A stretch of 64,000 bases of DNA, from the NCBI GenBank assembly GCA_001898225.1, contig MKTJ01000030.1, forward strand, positions 1 to 64,000. Direction: 5' to 3'. The position numbers were made by a program, and so were the translations under genes. Under the pieces are notes generated by a model. That model saw only the letters and a program-made list of their open reading frames with translations, searched no databases and was not told where the DNA came from. The stretch comes from Chloroflexi bacterium 54-19. Lineage in GTDB: Bacteria > Chloroflexota > Chloroflexia > Chloroheliales > Chloroheliaceae. This document shows positions 25,235 to 34,300 of this stretch, piece by piece (within the stretch, counting starts at the first letter, position 1; each line of letters opens with the position of its first letter).

Positions 25235-26458
25235 ATGCTCAGTAAAGAACAAAACGAACTGTTTACCAGGGTCGGCCCCGGTACCCCGATGGGCAACCTG
25301 CTCCGCCAGTTCTGGGTGCCCGCCGCCCGCTCCGCCAAACTGGAAGCCGGGGGCGCGCCCTTGCGGGTCCGGCTCTTTGGCGAAAACTTCGTGGCCTTTC
25401 GAACTCCCAGCGGTGAGGCCGGTTTTCTCGAAGAAGCCTGCCCGCACCGGGGTGTCTCGCTGGCCCTGGCCCGCAACGAAGATTGCGGGTTACGCTGTAT
25501 TTTTCACGGCTGGAAAATCGGGATGGAAGGCAAAGTGCTGGAAGTGCCTTCCGAGCCGGTCGGTTCGAATTTGGCCTCAAAAGTGCGCGTCCGCAAGATT
25601 CCGGTCCGTGATTCCGGGGGTGTGGTCTGGGTCTGGTTGGGTGACGGCGAAAACCCGCCCCAGTTTCCGAACTTCGAGTTTACCGAATTGCCCCTGGAAA
25701 ATGTCGTAATCCGCAAGGGCATCCTCCATTCGAACTGGGCCGGGGTGCTGGAAGGTTTTCTCGATTCGGCCCACGTAACAGCTTTGCACCGCTCTTTCCT
25801 GCCTGCGGGCAAGGATAATACGGGGGCTTTCCCCGGTATGATGGGTGACCTGGCCCCGCGCTACGAATTTACCGAGCAGCCCTACGGTTTTACCGCTAAC
25901 GCGGCGCGGCGCTGGCCGGACGGCACCAGGGTTGACCGTATTACCGAGTATGTCCTGCCCTGGTACACCTATATCCCAAATAACCTGCCGACCCGCCAGA
26001 CCATCACCGTTTCGGTGCCGCTTGATGACGAGTGGTGTACCTACTGGCAGTTCATCTGGGACCAGGAAAACCCTCTCAACCCGGACACGATTGATATTGA
26101 GACTGGTGCGGGTAAGAATGGCCCCGACCCAGACGATTTTTACCAGCCGAAGTATACGGCAGCGGAAGTCTGGGGCCAGGACCGCACTAAAATGGGTGAA
26201 GGACATTTTTCCGGGTTTAACTCGATTCCGCTCGAAGATTTCGCCGTCCAGGAAAGCCAGGGCGCTATTACCGACCGTACTAAAGAACACCTGGGTGTGA
26301 GCGACGTGGCGGTTATCCGTATGCGCCGGACCCTGCTCGACTTGATGCGTGACTACCAGCAGGGCAAATTGCCCGCCATCCTCCAGGATGAACTCGATTA
26401 CAGCAAAATCTGGTCAGTCCACAAGATTGTTCCCCCGGCTGAGAAGACTTTAGCCTAG
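25235..26458 (+). CDS. Rieske non-heme iron oxygenase, alpha subunit
   Basis: 407-residue aromatic-ring-hydroxylating or O-demethylating oxygenase component. Rieske [2Fe-2S] ligands are C69-x-H71 and C88-x2-H91; the mononuclear iron site shows D177-x2-H180-x4-H185 (DSAHVTALH). Length and layout fit the phthalate dioxygenase/vanillate demethylase group, which are single-subunit oxygenases needing a separate reductase; no reductase is in the window. It lies 110 bp after the acyl-CoA dehydrogenase and is the last gene of the plus-strand operon. An aromatic or methoxy-aromatic substrate is therefore plausible. Confidence 0.9.
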   Translation: MLSKEQNELFTRVGPGTPMGNLLRQFWVPAARSAKLEAGGAPLRVRLFGENFVAFRTPSGEAGFLEEACPHRGVSLALARNEDCGLRCIFHGWKIGMEGKVLEVPSEPVGSNLASKVRVRKIPVRDSGGVVWVWLGDGENPPQFPNFEFTELPLENVVIRKGILHSNWAGVLEGFLDSAHVTALHRSFLPAGKDNTGAFPGMMGDLAPRYEFTEQPYGFTANAARRWPDGTRVDRITEYVLPWYTYIPNNLPTRQTITVSVPLDDEWCTYWQFIWDQENPLNPDTIDIETGAGKNGPDPDDFYQPKYTAAEVWGQDRTKMGEGHFSGFNSIPLEDFAVQESQGAITDRTKEHLGVSDVAVIRMRRTLLDLMRDYQQGKLPAILQDELDYSKIWSVHKIVPPAEKTLA

Positions 26459-26479
26459 TTGCAGGTTTTATACCTCACA

Positions 26480-26518
26480 AGAAAAAGCCACTACCCACCC
26501 GGTAGCGGCTTTTTCTTT
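26480..26518 (+). terminator. Terminator after Rieske oxygenase gene
   Basis: AAAAAGCCACTACC pairs with GGTAGCGGCTTTTT, one mismatch, short CACCC loop, ending in a T-rich tract. It closes the plus-strand operon. Confidence 0.85.
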
Positions 26519-26523
26519 CAGGC

Positions 26524-26559
26524 AAAATAAAAGGGCCAACCGTTTTTTACGGTTGGCCT
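26524..26559 (-). terminator. Terminator after Liv binding-protein gene
   Basis: GGCCAACCG (26534-26542) and CGGTTGGCC (26550-26558) form a perfect 9-bp stem; on the minus strand it is followed by TTTTATTTT. It closes the long minus-strand operon. Confidence 0.85.
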
Positions 26560-26585
26560 GGTTTGATAACCGGGTGGTTATGTTA

Positions 26586-28016
26586 TTAAGGGGCAGTCGC
26601 GAAATCGTAATTCTTGGCGGCCTCCCCCATATAGAATTCGTCTGTTAGCAGTTTCAGCTTGCTTGGAGCGGAAGCATCGGGTGTGCCAATTTTGATAGCC
26701 CGGCTGATTAACCGCTGGTTGGGGTCGGTCCCGATGGTCATAGGCGGAATATAGCCCAACACGTCGACATTCTGAAGGGAGTTAGCCGCTTTCAAGATGC
26801 CTTCCCGGCTCAGGTCGCCACTTTCGATGGCTTTTTTGAGGACGGCCTGGGTTATGATACCGTCGAAGTAGTCGGTGGTGAACCCGCTCGATTCAGGTTC
26901 GTTAGGCAGATATTTTTTAATATCTTCGTTCATCTGGGTAATCATCGGGACATTGGTACTGGTCCAGCTTGGCGCGTTGTAAGGAATTAGCGCGCCTTTG
27001 ATGGCGTCCTTGGCCCCGGTGTTGAAAATAGAGGCGTCCCAGGCAATCACGTTCATCAGGTAGGTAGGGTTGTAACCCAGCGAACTGGCCGTGCTGATAA
27101 CCTGCTGGGCCTGGTTGTAAAGGCCGCCCACGAAGACATAGTCCGCCCCGCTATTTTTAAGGGCTGTCGCCTGGCCGGTAAAGTCTTTATCGGTCGCTTT
27201 GTAACCGAACCGCCCCATATCCTGGACACCGTAGGTCTTGATAGCGACATCGTAAGCCGCCGCGATGTCCGCGCCAAGAGCGTCATCCTGGTAGACAAAA
27301 GCCATTTTCGGGTTCTTTTTACCCATTTTATTGACCAGGTAATCGACCAGGTTAAGCAGTTCCACCCGGTAGGTGGTGCCGCCCACGAGCATGTTAGGGT
27401 CTTTGACCCATTTGCTGGCGTAGCTGGCCGCGATAGAGAAGACTTTATCCTGGTCAATCTGGGGCTGAAGCGCGCCGACGATAGGCGTACCGAGGATAAA
27501 GCTAAACATAGCGGTGTTATCAATAGCTTTGTTATAAGCCTGGGTGGCGACCTGCGGACTATACTGGCTATCGTAGTTATTATAAATAATCTTGAAGCCG
27601 TCAATGCCGCCCCGGTCGTTCAAACCTTTGAAAAAGGTAGTCAGCGACCGGAAAGCCAGTTGACCGCCGTTGGAAGCGGGTCCGGTCATGTCGGTAATAC
27701 TGGCAACCGTGATGGTTTTATTGGCAAGGTCAACGCCCGGCCCGCCTTTAATATTGGCGGGAACCTGGCCAGGGGTGTTCAGCCAGACCGAACCGCTGGC
27801 AGTAGCCGCCGTAGTAGCCGAACCGCTGGCGGTAGTAGCCGCGGCAGCGGTAGTAGCCGTAGCGGCAGTTGTCGCCGCCGCCGTGGTAGCTGCTGCCGTG
27901 GTAGCGGCAGGGGCGGTGGTTGCGGTATTGTCACCGCAGGCCGCCAGGGATATCGAAACAATTAGCGCCACAACCAGCACACTGATTTGGTTGAGTTTTG
28001 TTTTAACTCTCCGCAT
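26586..28016 (-). CDS. Liv-type ABC transporter substrate-binding lipoprotein
   Basis: 476-residue periplasmic-binding protein of the branched-chain amino acid (LivK) type. A Sec signal ends in the lipobox SLAAC with C27, followed by an Ala/Thr/Ser-rich linker of about 45 residues, then the type I binding fold starting KTITVASITDMTGPASNGGQ. Liv-type importers also carry aromatic acids and other carboxylates, which fits the catabolic neighbours. ATG 28016 is preferred; GTG one codon upstream is also possible behind AAGGAGG. It is 256 bp after the amidohydrolase gene, separated by two hairpins, and belongs with livHMGF at 31233-35142. Confidence 0.9.
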   Translation of the reverse strand: MRRVKTKLNQISVLVVALIVSISLAACGDNTATTAPAATTAAATTAAATTAATATTAAAATTASGSATTAATASGSVWLNTPGQVPANIKGGPGVDLANKTITVASITDMTGPASNGGQLAFRSLTTFFKGLNDRGGIDGFKIIYNNYDSQYSPQVATQAYNKAIDNTAMFSFILGTPIVGALQPQIDQDKVFSIAASYASKWVKDPNMLVGGTTYRVELLNLVDYLVNKMGKKNPKMAFVYQDDALGADIAAAYDVAIKTYGVQDMGRFGYKATDKDFTGQATALKNSGADYVFVGGLYNQAQQVISTASSLGYNPTYLMNVIAWDASIFNTGAKDAIKGALIPYNAPSWTSTNVPMITQMNEDIKKYLPNEPESSGFTTDYFDGIITQAVLKKAIESGDLSREGILKAANSLQNVDVLGYIPPMTIGTDPNQRLISRAIKIGTPDASAPSKLKLLTDEFYMGEAAKNYDFATAP

Positions 28017-28210
28017 CACTCAATCCTCCTTGATTATTCGGGTTAAATAAGGCAGTCACTAACTGGAAACCTTGTGAGAAGTTGAATCACGAGTGAAGAT
28101 TACATGCAGTTCGAGCGAACCTCGATTGATAAAACTGGCGTGATGGGCCAGTTTCTCGCCGGATGTGGCGAAAGAAACATCGAAAAAGTTTGCATTGGCC
28201 ATTTCGAAAG

Positions 28211-28258
28211 CCTTGCAAGTTTCAATTGCAAGGGATGATTCCGTGCCAGAGACGGAAT
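28211..28258 (-). other. Double stem-loop between amidohydrolase and binding-protein genes
   Basis: Two adjacent perfect hairpins: CCTTGCAA/TTGCAAGG (28211-28218 with 28226-28233) and ATTCCGT/ACGGAAT (28238-28244 with 28252-28258). No T tract. They may process or protect the mRNA so that the downstream binding protein is made in excess. Confidence 0.5.
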
Positions 28259-28272
28259 GCTACCTAGAAGAA

Positions 28273-29154
28273 TTACTCTTTTAATTGCAGCAGTTTGGCC
28301 GCGTTCTCTTTCAAAATAAGGGGCCGCACTTCCGGCTTGATGGCGATTTTTTCAAAGTCACCCAGCCAGCGGTCCGGGGTAAAGAGCGGGTAATCGCTGC
28401 CGAACAGCACCTTGTTTTTGAGCAGGGTGTTGGCGTACTGGACCAGGATGGGCGGGAAATACTTGGGCGACCAACCTGACAGGTCGATATAGACCTGTGG
28501 TTTGTGGGTCGCGACGGCCAGGGCTTCCTCCTGCCAGGGAAACGAAGGGTGGGCGATAATTATCGGCATATCCGGGAAGTCCACCGCCACGTCATCGAGG
28601 TACATTGGGTTGGAGTATTTAAGCCGGATGCCCCCGCCGCCCCGCATACCCGCCCCGATACCGGTCTGGCCGGAGTGAAAGAGGGCAATCTTGCCCGACT
28701 CGGCAATCGCTTCGTAAAGCGGGAACGCCTTCGGGTCGTTCGGGTAAAACTCCTGGGTGGAGGGGTGAAACTTGAAGCCCTGGATACCGTAATCCGTAAT
28801 CAGGCGGCGGGCTTCGCGAGCGCCCATCTTGCCCTTGGCCGGGTCAATGCTGGCGAAGGGGATAAATACGTCAGGGTTTTGCATGGCCGCTTCGGCTACC
28901 AGTTCGTTAGGGGTCCGGGTGATACCGTTGGCCGATTCGCTATCGACCGGAAAGACCACACAGGCCATTTTGCGCTGGCGATAATATTCGGCCATTTCGT
29001 CGAGGCCGGTCGGGGCTTTCTCGCCTTTGAAGTAGTTAGAGGCCGCCGCCTGGACCTCTTTTGCGGCGGCTTCTTCCTCGGCGGAAAGCTTCGGGGCCGA
29101 AACGTGGGCGTGGGTATGTACGTCTATTGCCACCAGTTCGTCTAAATTCATCAC
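28273..29154 (-). CDS. Amidohydrolase-2 family protein (ACMSD-like)
   Basis: 293-residue metal-dependent TIM-barrel hydrolase or decarboxylase. The metal site is visible as DVHTHAHV (H-x-H), FHSGQTG, IIAHPSFPW and the late Asp in LFGSDYPLF. The family includes aminocarboxymuconate-semialdehyde decarboxylase and aromatic-acid decarboxylases or hydratases, consistent with breakdown of an aromatic or unsaturated acid. It lies 27 bp after the SDR gene in the minus-strand operon. Exact reaction unknown. Confidence 0.87.
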   Translation of the reverse strand: MMNLDELVAIDVHTHAHVSAPKLSAEEEAAAKEVQAAASNYFKGEKAPTGLDEMAEYYRQRKMACVVFPVDSESANGITRTPNELVAEAAMQNPDVFIPFASIDPAKGKMGAREARRLITDYGIQGFKFHPSTQEFYPNDPKAFPLYEAIAESGKIALFHSGQTGIGAGMRGGGGIRLKYSNPMYLDDVAVDFPDMPIIIAHPSFPWQEEALAVATHKPQVYIDLSGWSPKYFPPILVQYANTLLKNKVLFGSDYPLFTPDRWLGDFEKIAIKPEVRPLILKENAAKLLQLKE

Positions 29155-29181
29155 AGCGTCTCCTTAATGGGTCAGGGCCGT

Positions 29182-30084
29182 CTATTTGTTGCGCTGGGGC
29201 GCGTAGGGTTCGAGTTGCTGCCCGATAGTCCGGCTCCAATCCGCCGCGATAGCTTCGGGGGTCCAGCCGCCATCTTTGAAGGCCTGACGGACTTCCTTCG
29301 GGTGGGACCAGAGCGAAATCTTCTCACCGCCGACCCCGATACACTGGCCGGTCACTTCTTTGGCTTCGTCCGAGGCCAGGAAGACAATCATCGGGGCGAC
29401 ATCTTCCGGCAGGCCCAGGCTGGCCCGCAGTTCGTGGGGAAGCTCGACTTCCTCGCCCTTGTTGACCGCCTCGGCGTACTGGTCGAGCCCTGGAATGGTC
29501 ACGGTCATCTGGGTCAGGGCGGTAGGCACTATCGCGTTGACGGTAACGTTGAACTTGGCGAACTCTACCGCCCAGGTGCGGGTAAAGCCGACAATCCCGG
29601 CCTTGGCCGCCGAGTAATTGGTCTGGCCGAAACTGGCCGACTGGCCCGCCGGGGAGCCGATGGTGATAATCCGGCCTCCCTCGCCCTGGGCCCGCATCTG
29701 TTTGAAGGCTGAACGGACGCAGGTAAAGGTTCCCCTCAGGTGGGTTTGAATCACCAGGTCGAAATCGGCATCGCTCATATTCCACAGAACCCGGTCGCGC
29801 AGGACCCCGGCGTTTGTCACCAGGATGTCGAGGCGGCCAAAAGAATCAACCGCCCGTTTGACAATGGCGTCGGCTGACTCGGCGGTACCGACCGGGACGA
29901 TTTCCGCGACCGCCTGGCCGCCTGCCTCGGTAATCTTCTTAACCGCTTCTTCGGCAGCCGCCGCGTCCATATCATTGATAACTACGCTGGCCCCGGCCTC
30001 CGCCAGGGCTCTGGCATAGGCAAAACCAAGTCCCCGCCCGCTCCCCGTCACTACCGCGACCTTACCATCCAATCTGATAGCCAT
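29182..30084 (-). CDS. Short-chain dehydrogenase, probable 3-hydroxyacyl-CoA dehydrogenase
   Basis: 300-residue SDR. The N-terminal TGSGRGLG loop binds NAD(P) and the catalytic Tyr-Lys pair is in TNYSAAKAG, with Ser in TIGSPAG. Its length and C-terminal extension resemble the SDR part of multifunctional enzyme 2 and of (R)-3-hydroxyacyl-CoA dehydrogenases, which work with MaoC-type hydratases; such hydratases are encoded immediately upstream. It would turn the 3-hydroxyacyl-CoA into a 3-ketoacyl-CoA. No thiolase is present nearby. Confidence 0.88.
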   Translation of the reverse strand: MAIRLDGKVAVVTGSGRGLGFAYARALAEAGASVVINDMDAAAAEEAVKKITEAGGQAVAEIVPVGTAESADAIVKRAVDSFGRLDILVTNAGVLRDRVLWNMSDADFDLVIQTHLRGTFTCVRSAFKQMRAQGEGGRIITIGSPAGQSASFGQTNYSAAKAGIVGFTRTWAVEFAKFNVTVNAIVPTALTQMTVTIPGLDQYAEAVNKGEEVELPHELRASLGLPEDVAPMIVFLASDEAKEVTGQCIGVGGEKISLWSHPKEVRQAFKDGGWTPEAIAADWSRTIGQQLEPYAPQRNK

Positions 30085-30165
30085 TAGAACCTACCTCACT
30101 TTTAGGATTTTGAAGATAATTGCTGAAGAAATACCGTTTGTTTTATCCGAATTACTTTTGCTGTT

Positions 30166-30627
30166 TTAAGCTTTACCGGGTAAGACCGCCGTAAAACTGC
30201 CGCTGGCCTTGGTGTCGCCCTCGGTATTTTTGGCGGCGATACTGGCCTCGATAAAATTCTGGCCGTCCTGCTCGTATTTTTTGGTGATAACGCCGCTACA
30301 CACAATCGTTTCACCGGGGCGGGTCATGCTCAGAAAACGCACCCCGAACTTTCTTACCGGGGTCGGACCGCCCAGGTAGTCGCTGATAAAATGGCCGAGA
30401 AAGCCCATAATCAACATGCCGTGGGCAATAGTCCCACCCAGGCCAAAGTTTTTTCCGGCCTCAACGTCTGTGTGAATCGGGTTAAAGTCACCGGAAGCGC
30501 CCGCGTAACGAACCAGTTGAGCGTGAGTGATGACCGGGTTGGTCAGGGGCGGCAATTCCTGGCCGACCTCGACATCTTCAAAAAATACTCTGGCCGGAAT
30601 GCTTTCCGCTTTAAAATCTGTACTCAC
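30166..30627 (-). CDS. MaoC-type (R)-enoyl-CoA hydratase
   Basis: 153-residue hot-dog-fold hydratase. The catalytic Asp-His signature is in YAGASGDFNPIHTD, followed by IAHGMLIMGFLGHF. The start chosen is GTG 30627 (MSTDFKAES), which follows GAAGG; the frame extends to a TTG ten codons upstream. It forms a pair with the FAS1-like partner immediately upstream, as in heteromeric hydratases such as ChsH1-ChsH2 and HadAB. Predicted to hydrate the enoyl-CoA made by the acyl-CoA dehydrogenase. Confidence 0.87.
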   Translation of the reverse strand: MSTDFKAESIPARVFFEDVEVGQELPPLTNPVITHAQLVRYAGASGDFNPIHTDVEAGKNFGLGGTIAHGMLIMGFLGHFISDYLGGPTPVRKFGVRFLSMTRPGETIVCSGVITKKYEQDGQNFIEASIAAKNTEGDTKASGSFTAVLPGKA

Positions 30628-30695
30628 CTTAAAACCTTCTTTCCAAGTCTTTTCCAAAGTTTTTACAGGTCTTTCTTCTAAAGATAAAGACCCGA

Positions 30696-31163
30696 CTAGG
30701 AGGCCGGGTTCGGGGTCCGGGCGATGACGACCGTCTTGACCTTCAAAACTTCCTGGCCGTGCTGGTTGGTATAGACCGTTTCGAGGGTGCCGAATTCCAT
30801 TGTGCCGCTCCGGCCCTGTTTTTCCGTCACATCCACCAGGCGATTGACCCCGGTCAGTTCGTCGCCGGGATAAATCGGGGCCAGGTAGGTATATTCTTCT
30901 TCGCCGTGTAACCCTCCCACTTTGGGCATGCCGAGGTCTTCCGGCACCGCGTCCTTGGGCAAGCTGCCCCAGAAATTGAAGGTGGTGGGGAAGGTCAGGG
31001 GCATCGCCAGGTCTTTATAACCGGCTTCCTGGGCCTCTTCCACGTCGTGATAAATCGGGTTGGTGTCACCGGTGGCGGTGGCTAGCTCGCGGATTTTGGC
31101 GCGAGTGACTTCGATTTTCCTGGGCGTCAGGGGTTTCCCGATCATTTCCCGTTTCATTGCCAT
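30696..31163 (-). CDS. MaoC/FAS1-like dehydratase N-terminal-domain protein
   Basis: 155-residue hot-dog protein of the FAS1-type dehydratase domain family (KREMIGKPLTPRKIEVTRAK, TATGDTNPIYHD). It keeps the Asp but has Tyr-His at the place of the usual Ile-His, so it may be the structural or substrate-binding half of a heteromer with the MaoC gene 68 bp downstream. AAGGAGCC precedes the ATG. The pair fits the hydration step of the predicted acyl-CoA pathway. Confidence 0.83.
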   Translation of the reverse strand: MAMKREMIGKPLTPRKIEVTRAKIRELATATGDTNPIYHDVEEAQEAGYKDLAMPLTFPTTFNFWGSLPKDAVPEDLGMPKVGGLHGEEEYTYLAPIYPGDELTGVNRLVDVTEKQGRSGTMEFGTLETVYTNQHGQEVLKVKTVVIARTPNPAS

Positions 31164-31232
31164 AGTTTCAAGGCTCCTTGTGCGTTATAGAGTTAAGTTG
31201 ATGTTCCGAGTTCAGACCTGGGTTAAACCTGG

Positions 31233-32516
31233 TTAGGCTTGGGCCTCTTTGCGGGCGAAAAGCAGCCTGACCCGGTAGGCCAGCCGCCGGTAGATGCCCA
31301 CGAAGCCTTGCGGCTCGAACAACAGGAACAAAATCAGGAAGACCGCGTACAACAACTGGTTGAACAGGCTCACCGTCAGGCCGGTCGCCTCGGTGCTTAC
31401 AAACGGCACCAGGTTGGCGTTCCAGGGGTTGCTGCCCGTCAAAATCTGGATAAGCTGGGGTAAGGCCGTCAGCAGTAAGGCTCCCACGATGCTGCCACTC
31501 ACGCTCCCGACCCCACCGATGATGATCATGGCTGTGAACTGGATACTCAGGTTCAGGCCCCACAGTTCCGGTTCGCTGTAGCGCAGGTAGGAGCCATAGA
31601 GCGCTCCCGCCATCCCTGCCAGCGCCGACGAGAAGACGAAGGCGGTCACTTTGGTCCAGGCCAGGTTGATACCAATCAATTCGGCGGCTATCTCGCGGTC
31701 CCGCACCGCCATAAAAGCCCTTCCCGCCCGGCTTTTCATCACGTTACGGATGAAAACCGCGCACAGCACCAGGATTATGACCGCCAGGAAGTAATACAAC
31801 TGGTCACGGGTCAGGGTGAAGGGTCCGACCTGACCGCCCGTGGAAAAGTTCAGGTCGCCCAGGGTCGGTGCCGGAAACTGCCGCCCGTTGGCCCCGCCTG
31901 TGATGTCCTTCAGGTTTGAGAAAAGGTGCAGACCGATAAAGACCAGCGAGACCGTCGCCAGGGCCAGGTACAATCCCTTTAGCCGCAAAGCCAGCGGTCC
32001 TACAATCAGGCCAATCAACCCGGCGACCAGCCCTGCCAGCGGTATCCAGAGGTAAAAGGGCAAACCCAGCCCGATAACACCGCTCCCTGCCGGGCTCGAA
32101 CCCCCAAATACGGCGGCAGTATAGGCTCCGACCCCCAGGAAGAAGCCGTGACCGAAAGAAGCCTGGCCGGTGTAGCCGGTCAGCACGTTCATACCGAGCG
32201 CGCCAATCGAGGCAATCAGACCAAAGACCGCCACCGAAAGCCATTCTTTGTTGCCGCCCAGCACGATGGGAAAACCGATAATGACCACGGCCCCCACGAT
32301 AACCCAGACGAGCCGCCGGGTGGCGTTGGCCCGGTGCGCCCGGAAATAGTCGCGGGCCAGGTCGGTCTTGAGGGAATTCCTGGCTCCTGTCTCGGTGGCA
32401 ATGCCCTCTATGGCGAGGTCTACATCGGAGTCGAGGGCTTTATCTACGGCAGAATTGCCGGAACCTGCCGCAGGGTTGGACTTTCTATCGGGGGTATTAT
32501 CAAGTTCCAGGCTCAT
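31233..32516 (-). CDS. livM: Liv-type ABC transporter permease LivM
   Basis: 427-residue permease of a branched-chain-amino-acid-type importer. Family stretches are GLIASIGALGMNVLTGYTGQASFGHGFFLGVGAY and AVRDREIAAELIGIN. A hydrophilic N-terminal tail of about 65 residues before the first membrane span is longer than usual. Its ATG overlaps the stop of livH by 4 nt (ATGA, 32513-32516). Given the catabolic neighbours the cargo is probably an organic or aromatic acid rather than an amino acid (inference). Confidence 0.92.
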   Translation of the reverse strand: MSLELDNTPDRKSNPAAGSGNSAVDKALDSDVDLAIEGIATETGARNSLKTDLARDYFRAHRANATRRLVWVIVGAVVIIGFPIVLGGNKEWLSVAVFGLIASIGALGMNVLTGYTGQASFGHGFFLGVGAYTAAVFGGSSPAGSGVIGLGLPFYLWIPLAGLVAGLIGLIVGPLALRLKGLYLALATVSLVFIGLHLFSNLKDITGGANGRQFPAPTLGDLNFSTGGQVGPFTLTRDQLYYFLAVIILVLCAVFIRNVMKSRAGRAFMAVRDREIAAELIGINLAWTKVTAFVFSSALAGMAGALYGSYLRYSEPELWGLNLSIQFTAMIIIGGVGSVSGSIVGALLLTALPQLIQILTGSNPWNANLVPFVSTEATGLTVSLFNQLLYAVFLILFLLFEPQGFVGIYRRLAYRVRLLFARKEAQA

Positions 32517-33412
32517 ACGCGTTCGACCCCCTTCTTGCCGAACAGACCCTGCGGCCTGACCAGCAACACAATTAGCAGGACCACGTAAGGCGCGACCGTC
32601 TGCGCCCCGCTCCCAATCGGCACAAACTTGTTTATTTCGGTGCCGTAGCCTGCTACCAGCACCTCGGCCAGGCCGACCACGATACCGCCGACGACCGCTC
32701 CACTGGTCGAGCCAAGGCCACCAAGCACAATCGCCGGTAAGGCCCGCAGGGCTGTATCGCCAAGGCTGGTATCGAGCGAACGCGGAAAACCTGCCAGCAG
32801 GACACCGCTGATGGTCGTGACAGCGGCGAAGATGGCCCAGGTGATGGCGTTTACGCGGGGAACATTGATACCGACAGCGGCGGCAGCCTCGGTATCGAGG
32901 GCAACGGCCCGCATGGCGATGCCCTGTTTGGAATACTTAAAGACCGCGAAGAAGACGAGCAGCAGCACCAGGCTGATGCCGATAGCTATCAGGTCGTTGA
33001 TGTTGAAGCGGATTTCCCCGATGTTAAACCCGGCCTTACCCCACAGGTCACCGTTGCCCCGCAAATCTATCCCTGCCATCGCCTGAACGATACTCTTGAG
33101 GATAATTTCCAGGCCAAAGGTAATCATTATGACCGTAAAATGGCCGGTGTGATGGACGTGCGTGAGAATGAAGCGGTCGAAAAGCACCCCGAAAATAACG
33201 GTCACGGCAATTGCCAGCAGCAGGGACAAAAAGAAGTTCCAGCCGAGATTAAGGGTGGTCCAGGAGGTGAGATAAGCCCCCACCAGCATAAAGGAGCCCT
33301 GGGCAAAGTTGACAATACCGGCCTGGAAGATGATGGTAAAGCCGAGGGCTACCAGCGAATAGATGGCTCCCAGGGCCAGCCCGCTAATCAAAAGTTGGAG
33401 TAAAGTCGTCAT
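32513..33412 (-). CDS. livH: Liv-type ABC transporter permease LivH
   Basis: 299-residue permease; MTTLLQLLISGLALGAIYSL at the start and later FAQGSFMLVGAY and RAVALDTEAAAAVGIN are typical of LivH. ATG 33412 is preferred over an upstream TTG-type extension because the first membrane span begins directly after it. Partner of LivM (4-nt overlap). The ATPase gene livG ends 69 bp upstream. Confidence 0.92.
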   Translation of the reverse strand: MTTLLQLLISGLALGAIYSLVALGFTIIFQAGIVNFAQGSFMLVGAYLTSWTTLNLGWNFFLSLLLAIAVTVIFGVLFDRFILTHVHHTGHFTVIMITFGLEIILKSIVQAMAGIDLRGNGDLWGKAGFNIGEIRFNINDLIAIGISLVLLLVFFAVFKYSKQGIAMRAVALDTEAAAAVGINVPRVNAITWAIFAAVTTISGVLLAGFPRSLDTSLGDTALRALPAIVLGGLGSTSGAVVGGIVVGLAEVLVAGYGTEINKFVPIGSGAQTVAPYVVLLIVLLVRPQGLFGKKGVERV

Positions 33413-33481
33413 TGTATTTCCATAAAGTATTTCACCCGGATAAAAGAGAAGCCTATTTTTCAAAAGTTCAGGTAGGCCCGG

Positions 33482-34300
33482 TTAGTAATCGCCGTCGCCC
33501 AGGTAGGCCCGGATTACTTCAGGGTTGGCCTGGACCTCACCGGGCAGTCCCAAAGCGATACGCTGCCCGAAGTCGAGGACCATTACCCGGTCGGCGATAC
33601 CCATCACCATTGCCATGTCGTGTTCGACCAGCACCTGGGCGATTTTCATCTGGCTCTGGATGGTCAGGATGATTTGAGCGATTTCCTCGGTTTCTTCATG
33701 GTTCATCCCCGCCACCGGCTCATCCAGCAGCAAAAGCTTTGGCTCCATCGCCAGGGCGCGGGCTAACTCAATCTTCTTCTGGATACCGTAAGGGAGGTCG
33801 CGGGCGGTCCGTTCCAGCCAGCGCGTCAGGCCAAGCAGGTTGGCGATTTCGAGACAGTAGGCCCGGTGGCTGCGTTCCTCTTTCGCGCTCAGCCCGAAAT
33901 GAAGACCCCCCAGCACGACCCCGCTTTTCATAAGGTGATGGCGGCAGACCAGCAAATTTTCGAGGACGCTCATCAGAGGAAAGAGGCCGAGGTTCTGGAA
34001 GGTCCGGGCAATGCCAACCGAGGCCAGTTTGTCGGTGCGCAGGCTCAACAGGTCCAGGCCGTTGTAGTGGATGGCACCACCGATCGGCTGGTAGACCCTG
34101 GTCAGGACGTTAAAGAGGGAGGTCTTACCCGCCCCGTTTGGCCCGATTACGGCAAAGAGTTCGCCGGGCCGGACATCGAACGAAACTGCGTTGAGGGCGG
34201 TAACCCCCTTGAATTTAAGGGTAATGTCTTCCGCTTTTAACAGGACATCCTGGCCCGGTTCGGCGGGCAGGGTGGACGCGCTCGTTAATGACTGGCTCAT
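33482..34300 (-). CDS. livG: Liv-type ABC transporter ATP-binding protein LivG
   Basis: 272-residue ATPase. Walker A GPNGAGKTSL, Walker B LLLLDEPVAGMNHEE and a degenerate ABC signature region (DLPYGIQKKIELARALA, with Y-G-I-Q in place of S-G-G-Q, common in LivG) are present. Its ATG overlaps the stop of livF by 4 nt (34297-34300). Energises the LivHM permease. Confidence 0.92.
   Translation of the reverse strand: MSQSLTSASTLPAEPGQDVLLKAEDITLKFKGVTALNAVSFDVRPGELFAVIGPNGAGKTSLFNVLTRVYQPIGGAIHYNGLDLLSLRTDKLASVGIARTFQNLGLFPLMSVLENLLVCRHHLMKSGVVLGGLHFGLSAKEERSHRAYCLEIANLLGLTRWLERTARDLPYGIQKKIELARALAMEPKLLLLDEPVAGMNHEETEEIAQIILTIQSQMKIAQVLVEHDMAMVMGIADRVMVLDFGQRIALGLPGEVQANPEVIRAYLGDGDY

Noticed and set aside
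27779..27961. Repetitive GC-rich DNA in the Liv binding-protein gene as a separate repeat or gene
   Set aside because: It is the codon pattern of the Ala/Thr linker inside an intact reading frame.
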